64,000 nt of DNA from Vibrio sp. Isolate34. GTDB lineage: Bacteria; Pseudomonadota; Gammaproteobacteria; Enterobacterales; Vibrionaceae. The translations under genes and the position numbers were made by a program. The notes beneath the pieces were generated by a model. That model did no database searches, was not told where the DNA came from, and worked only from the letters and a program-made list of their open reading frames with translations. The DNA is taken from assembly GCF_022397915.1 (NCBI RefSeq), contig NZ_JAKEUO010000013.1, forward strand, positions 98,110-162,109, written 5' to 3'. Positions 60,808 to 64,000 of this stretch are shown in pieces (the stretch's first letter is position 1; every line of letters begins with the position of its first letter).

Positions 60808-62379
60808 ATGCAGTCAGTTCAAGGTACAGATGCTATCCCAGCACCATCAAGCCTTCCAGGCAGTAAAAGCGTCTTCATCAAATGGGGGTTGCTTGGTAGC
60901 GTTGGCTTAATTAACGGCTACGCTACAATTCTAATGTATTCTCGCGGTGAGCTCGCTTTTGCGTTGCTTACAGTGATCTTAACGGCTTTGGCACTTTACA
61001 TTTTTGGTAGTAAGAAAACTTACGCCCACCGTTATATTTACCCAGGTATTGCCGGAATGATCTTATTCATTCTTTTCCCATTGGCATACACCGTAGGGCT
61101 TGCGTTTACAAACTACAGCGCAAAAAACCAGCTTTCTCTAGAACGTACTCAAACCGTTCTTTTAGACCGCACTTTCCAAAGTGGTGATAGCTACCCATTC
61201 ACTTTGTACAAAACAGACGACGGTCACCAGATCGTGGTTAAAGATGGCGACCAACTATTAGCGACTGACGTATTTTCTCTAGATAATATGACAGCGACAG
61301 AAATGGACCTATCTGCAATCGAGTCTACGCAAGGTGAAAAAGAGAAGATCAAAGCGATCATCCAAAACCGAGCAGCGATCAGTGGTGTTGATTTCAACCT
61401 ACCGGACGGTGGTGACATCCGTATGAGTGGCTTACGTAAGTTTGCTTCTGTTGCTCCGCTTTACACTCTTCAAGATGATGACGAAACGTTAATCAACAAC
61501 GAAACGGGTGATGTTCTCAAGCCAAATATGGAGTTAGGTTTCTACCAATCTGTTGATGCCAATGGTGAGTTTACAGGTAACACAATCTCTCCGGGCTTCG
61601 TTGTTAGCATTGGTACACATAACTTTGAACGTGTGTGGAAAGATGAAGGCATTAAAGAACCGTTCATCAGCATCTTTATTTGGACGGTTATCTTCTCTGT
61701 ATGTACCGTAGTGTTCACACTTGTCATCGGTCTTGTACTGGCGAACATCGTACAATGGGAAGAATTGAAAGGCCGCTCTATTTATCGTGTTCTACTGATT
61801 CTGCCTTACGCCGTACCAGCGTTCATCTCGATTCTTATCTTTAAGGGTTTATTCAACCAGAGCTTTGGTGAGATCAACATGGTGCTCGAGAATATCTTCG
61901 GCTTAAGCCCGAACTGGTTCTCAGACCCAATCCTTGCGAAAACCATGGTGTTGATTGTTAACACATGGCTAGGTTTCCCTTACATGATGATTCTATGTAT
62001 GGGCTTGCTGAAAGCGATTCCTGATGACTTATACGAAGCGTCAGCAATTGACGGTGCGAACTTCCTTGATAACTTCAAGCGCATCACATTCCCATTGATG
62101 ATTAAACCGCTTACACCGCTACTGATTGCAGCGTTTGCCTTTAACTTCAATAACTTCGTAATGATTCAACTATTGACGAATGGTGGCCCGAACATGATTG
62201 GTACTTCTGAGCCAGCGGGTTACACAGACTTGCTTGTAAGCTACACGTACCGAATTGCATTCGAAGGCGGCGGCGGTCAAGACTTCGGTCTAGCAAGTGC
62301 AATCGCAACGCTTATCTTCCTATTGGTTGGTGCACTAGCGTTACTAAACCTTCGTTTCACTAAACTGTCTCAAGATTAA
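60808..62379 (+). CDS. malF: Maltose ABC permease MalF
   Basis: A 523-residue permease (E. coli 514) with eight membrane helices. The large periplasmic P2 loop (about residues 110-280) between TM3 and TM4 is present. The coupling loop [32 protein letters not shown] is the EAA motif that contacts MalK. Its partner malG follows at 11 bases. Confidence 0.95.
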   Translation: MQSVQGTDAIPAPSSLPGSKSVFIKWGLLGSVGLINGYATILMYSRGELAFALLTVILTALALYIFGSKKTYAHRYIYPGIAGMILFILFPLAYTVGLAFTNYSAKNQLSLERTQTVLLDRTFQSGDSYPFTLYKTDDGHQIVVKDGDQLLATDVFSLDNMTATEMDLSAIESTQGEKEKIKAIIQNRAAISGVDFNLPDGGDIRMSGLRKFASVAPLYTLQDDDETLINNETGDVLKPNMELGFYQSVDANGEFTGNTISPGFVVSIGTHNFERVWKDEGIKEPFISIFIWTVIFSVCTVVFTLVIGLVLANIVQWEELKGRSIYRVLLILPYAVPAFISILIFKGLFNQSFGEINMVLENIFGLSPNWFSDPILAKTMVLIVNTWLGFPYMMILCMGLLKAIPDDLYEASAIDGANFLDNFKRITFPLMIKPLTPLLIAAFAFNFNNFVMIQLLTNGGPNMIGTSEPAGYTDLLVSYTYRIAFEGGGGQDFGLASAIATLIFLLVGALALLNLRFTKLSQD

Positions 62380-62390
62380 GGAGCACTACA

Positions 62391-63281
62391 ATGGCTATGG
62401 TACAAGGTAAAGGCCTTAAATACCGAGTGTGGGCAACGCATGCAGTGTTGTGGTGCTTCTTGGCAATGATTATCTTCCCACTTCTGATGATCATCGCGAT
62501 CTCGTTCCGTGAAGGTAACTTCGCAACGGGTAGCTTGATTCCAGACAACCCATCATTGGAGCACTGGAAACTCGCACTAGGTATTTCAGTAACGAACGCA
62601 GATGGCTCGGTAACGCCACCTCCATTCCCTGTTTTAACGTGGTTATGGAACTCGGTTAAAGTAGCGGGTGTGACGTCTATCTTGATTGTGGCACTGTCTA
62701 CGACATCGGCTTACGCATTTGCTCGTATGCGCTTCAAGGGTAAAGAAACTATCCTGAAAGCGATGATGATTTTCCAAATGTTCCCAGCGGTACTTGCTCT
62801 AGTGGCTATCTACGCGTTGTTTGACAAACTTGGTCAATACATCCCGTTCTTAGGCTTGAACACGCATGGCGGTCTGATCTTCTCTTACCTAGGTGGTATC
62901 GCACTGCACGTTTGGACGATTAAGGGCTACTTTGAGACGATTGATAACTCTTTGGAAGAGGCTGCAGCACTGGATGGTGCAACGCCTTGGCAAGCATTCA
63001 GACTGGTTCTACTGCCATTGTCTGTGCCAATCCTAGCAGTTGTGTTTATTCTGTCGTTCATTGCAACAGTAGGTGAAGTACCAGTAGCGTCTATCCTACT
63101 TACCGATGTGAACTCTTACACGCTAGCAGTAGGTATGCAGCAATACCTATACCCTCAGAACTACCTATGGGGTGACTTTGCGGCAGCGGCTGTACTTTCA
63201 GCACTTCCGATTACTATCGTGTTCTTACTTGCTCAACGTTGGTTGGTTGGCGGTTTGACGGCAGGTGGTGTAAAAGGATAA
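62391..63281 (+). CDS. malG: Maltose ABC permease MalG
   Basis: A 296-residue permease, six membrane helices, with EAA loop [30 protein letters not shown]. The C-terminal tail ([10 protein letters not shown]), which reaches into the MalF/MalK interface, is kept. ATG after AAGGAGCACTACA. Last gene of malEFG. Confidence 0.96.
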   Translation: MAMVQGKGLKYRVWATHAVLWCFLAMIIFPLLMIIAISFREGNFATGSLIPDNPSLEHWKLALGISVTNADGSVTPPPFPVLTWLWNSVKVAGVTSILIVALSTTSAYAFARMRFKGKETILKAMMIFQMFPAVLALVAIYALFDKLGQYIPFLGLNTHGGLIFSYLGGIALHVWTIKGYFETIDNSLEEAAALDGATPWQAFRLVLLPLSVPILAVVFILSFIATVGEVPVASILLTDVNSYTLAVGMQQYLYPQNYLWGDFAAAAVLSALPITIVFLLAQRWLVGGLTAGGVKG

Positions 63282-63304
63282 GCTGTATCTCATAAGAAAG
63301 AAAA

Positions 63305-63330
63305 AGAGCGACCTTTTTGGTCGCTCTATA
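63305..63330 (+). terminator. First terminator after malG
   Basis: Perfect stem AGAGCGACC / GGTCGCTCT with a 5-base loop; short T-rich tail. Confidence 0.75.
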
Positions 63331-63483
63331 TTGGCATTTTTATTACACCATTTGGTTTGGCCGCCGATCAGTAATAAAAATAACCCTCAGGTTACGCATA
63401 GCTGGCTACTAATCAGGTTCCTTACGCCATTAATGATTAGTGGTTTTTGTAACTCTAACCCAGGTACTTACTTGGGTTTTTTT
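63331..63483 (+). ncRNA. Possible small RNA or 3'-UTR RNA after malG
   Basis: About 150 bases between two terminators contain a hairpin ACTAATCA / TGATTAGT (63408-63415, 63434-63441) and end with a strong intrinsic terminator (stem AACCCAGGTA / TACTTGGGTT, then seven Ts, 63457-63483). No reading frame explains them. It may be a 3'-UTR-derived RNA or just a second terminator for malEFG; no promoter is evident. Confidence 0.3.
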
Positions 63484-63628
63484 ATGCCTAGTATTTAATT
63501 TCTTGTCTCAATTATAATAAACTCATTTCCAAACAACACTTCAGTCAAATTAGCATGCGACGTATAGCGTAAATATTGAGTGCTCATACTTAAATTACAC
63601 ATTGATATGTGATCAAAGCACACTATTC

Positions 63629-63712
63629 TCCAAAGTCCAAAGTCCAAAGTCCAAAGTCCAAAGTCCAAAGTCCAAAGTCCAAAGTCCAAAGTCCAAAGTC
63701 CAAAGTCCAAAG
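63629..63712. repeat. Heptanucleotide tandem repeat, 12 copies
   Basis: TCCAAAG repeated exactly 12 times (84 bases) with no changed unit. No gene overlaps it. Perfect short repeats expand and shrink by slippage, so length should vary between strains. Confidence 0.95.
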
Positions 63713-63751
63713 GGTTTAATTGTTAACAACTTGAATATGATGAGTTGTGTC

Positions 63752-64000
63752 GTAAGCGCGTCATAAACCCCGCATTCTAATCGTTTTGCACGAGTAATAA
63801 GATCAGGTCTTCAACCACAAGGAGACTTGCAATGGCAATTCGACGCACAAACCAAGAATGGGAAACTCTTCTAGAAAGCTATGAGCACAGCAACATCACT
63901 CAACGTGCTTTCTGTGAACAGCACGGACTCAGCTTATCGACGTTCTTCGCAAAACGCCGTCAACTTCAGTCGACAATTCAATCAGCACCTGTCGGATTTG
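63752..64000 (+). mobile_element. IS66-family insertion sequence, left end (cut by window edge)
   Basis: Begins GTAAGCGCGTCATAAACC, the style of IS66 ends (GTAAGCG...), 80 bases before a tnpA-like gene. Most of the element (TnpB, TnpC, right end) lies outside. The 8 bases before it, 63744-63751, would be the target duplication. Confidence 0.78.
63832..64000 (+). CDS. tnpA: IS66 accessory protein TnpA, N-terminal part
   Basis: An open frame of 56 codons running off the window: MAIRRTNQEWETLLESYE then ITQRAFCEQHGLSLSTFFAKRRQ, the helix-turn-helix of IS66 TnpA (compare the SLSTFxxRR type). It starts at an ATG after AAGGAGACTTGC. TnpA is needed for IS66 transposition along with TnpB and TnpC. 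Confidence 0.85.
   Translation, partial: MAIRRTNQEWETLLESYEHSNITQRAFCEQHGLSLSTFFAKRRQLQSTIQSAPVGF

Noticed and set aside
63495..63710. 71-residue frame with repeated WTLDFGL
   Set aside because: It is a direct product of the heptanucleotide repeat and not a real protein.

Overview
The window looks like a stretch of a Vibrio chromosome, most likely the smaller chromosome (chromosome II) of a marine Vibrio close to the Splendidus clade. This rests on the protein content (Vibrio-type malT/malPQ/glgB and malK/malEFG clusters, thermolabile hemolysin, lipase plus foldase, a Qrr-type small RNA, UPF0397 ECF transporter) and on a gene neighbourhood that I recall being scattered along chromosome II of V. 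cholerae. The species is an inference. I saw no tRNA, rRNA, CRISPR array or prophage.

Layout. 1-2.7 kb: the end of a sensor histidine kinase, its FixJ/LuxR-type response regulator, and a Sel1-repeat membrane protein. 2.8-8.8 kb (minus strand): serine/threonine symporter SstT, a RsgA-type GTPase, a three-gene copper-delivery set (unknown membrane protein, SCO, PCu(A)C) and the DUF368 polyprenyl-phosphate translocase. 8.9-9.2 kb: an intergenic quorum-sensing small RNA (Qrr) with a sigma-54 promoter and two LuxO boxes. 9.3-19.8 kb: maltodextrin and glycogen enzymes, with malT divergent from malP-malQ-glgB. 19.8-25.4 kb: a TetR-like regulator, an ECF vitamin-type transporter (EcfT, double EcfA, S component), and an HlyD/DUF3302 pair (YibH/YibI-like). 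25.7-32.2 kb: an EamA exporter, a pair of TPR signalling genes (one with an intact and one with a degenerate GGDEF domain), a transposase-like zinc-ribbon protein, and deoD.

32.5-41.2 kb: an L,D-transpeptidase facing an Lpp-type lipoprotein, a DEAD-box helicase, a secreted phospholipase/hemolysin divergent from a lipase-foldase pair, and a chemoreceptor. 41.6-47.7 kb: pstSCAB with candidate Pho boxes, then a double-GAF diguanylate cyclase. 47.8-54.7 kb (minus): a six-gene MoxR/Bat operon with a BatB-BatC fusion rich in glutamine repeats. 55.2-57.5 kb: a second chemoreceptor and a 66-residue protein. 57.8-63.3 kb: the maltose transporter, malK divergent from malE-malF-malG. 63.6-64.0 kb: a 12-copy heptanucleotide repeat and the left end of an IS66-family element that runs off the window.

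The clearest functional theme is maltodextrin use: MalEFGK imports, MalP and MalQ degrade or rearrange, GlgB links to glycogen, and MalT with candidate MalT and CRP sites would control both clusters. Quorum sensing (Qrr), c-di-GMP enzymes, chemoreceptors, secreted lipases and phosphate uptake fit a marine host-associated or particle-associated lifestyle. The most notable items not seen as protein genes are the Qrr locus, a six-copy phased 19-bp repeat upstream of rsgA, and a palindrome that could be the operator of the TetR-like regulator. Several gene starts are moved here from the longest reading frame on the basis of ribosome-binding sites and terminators.
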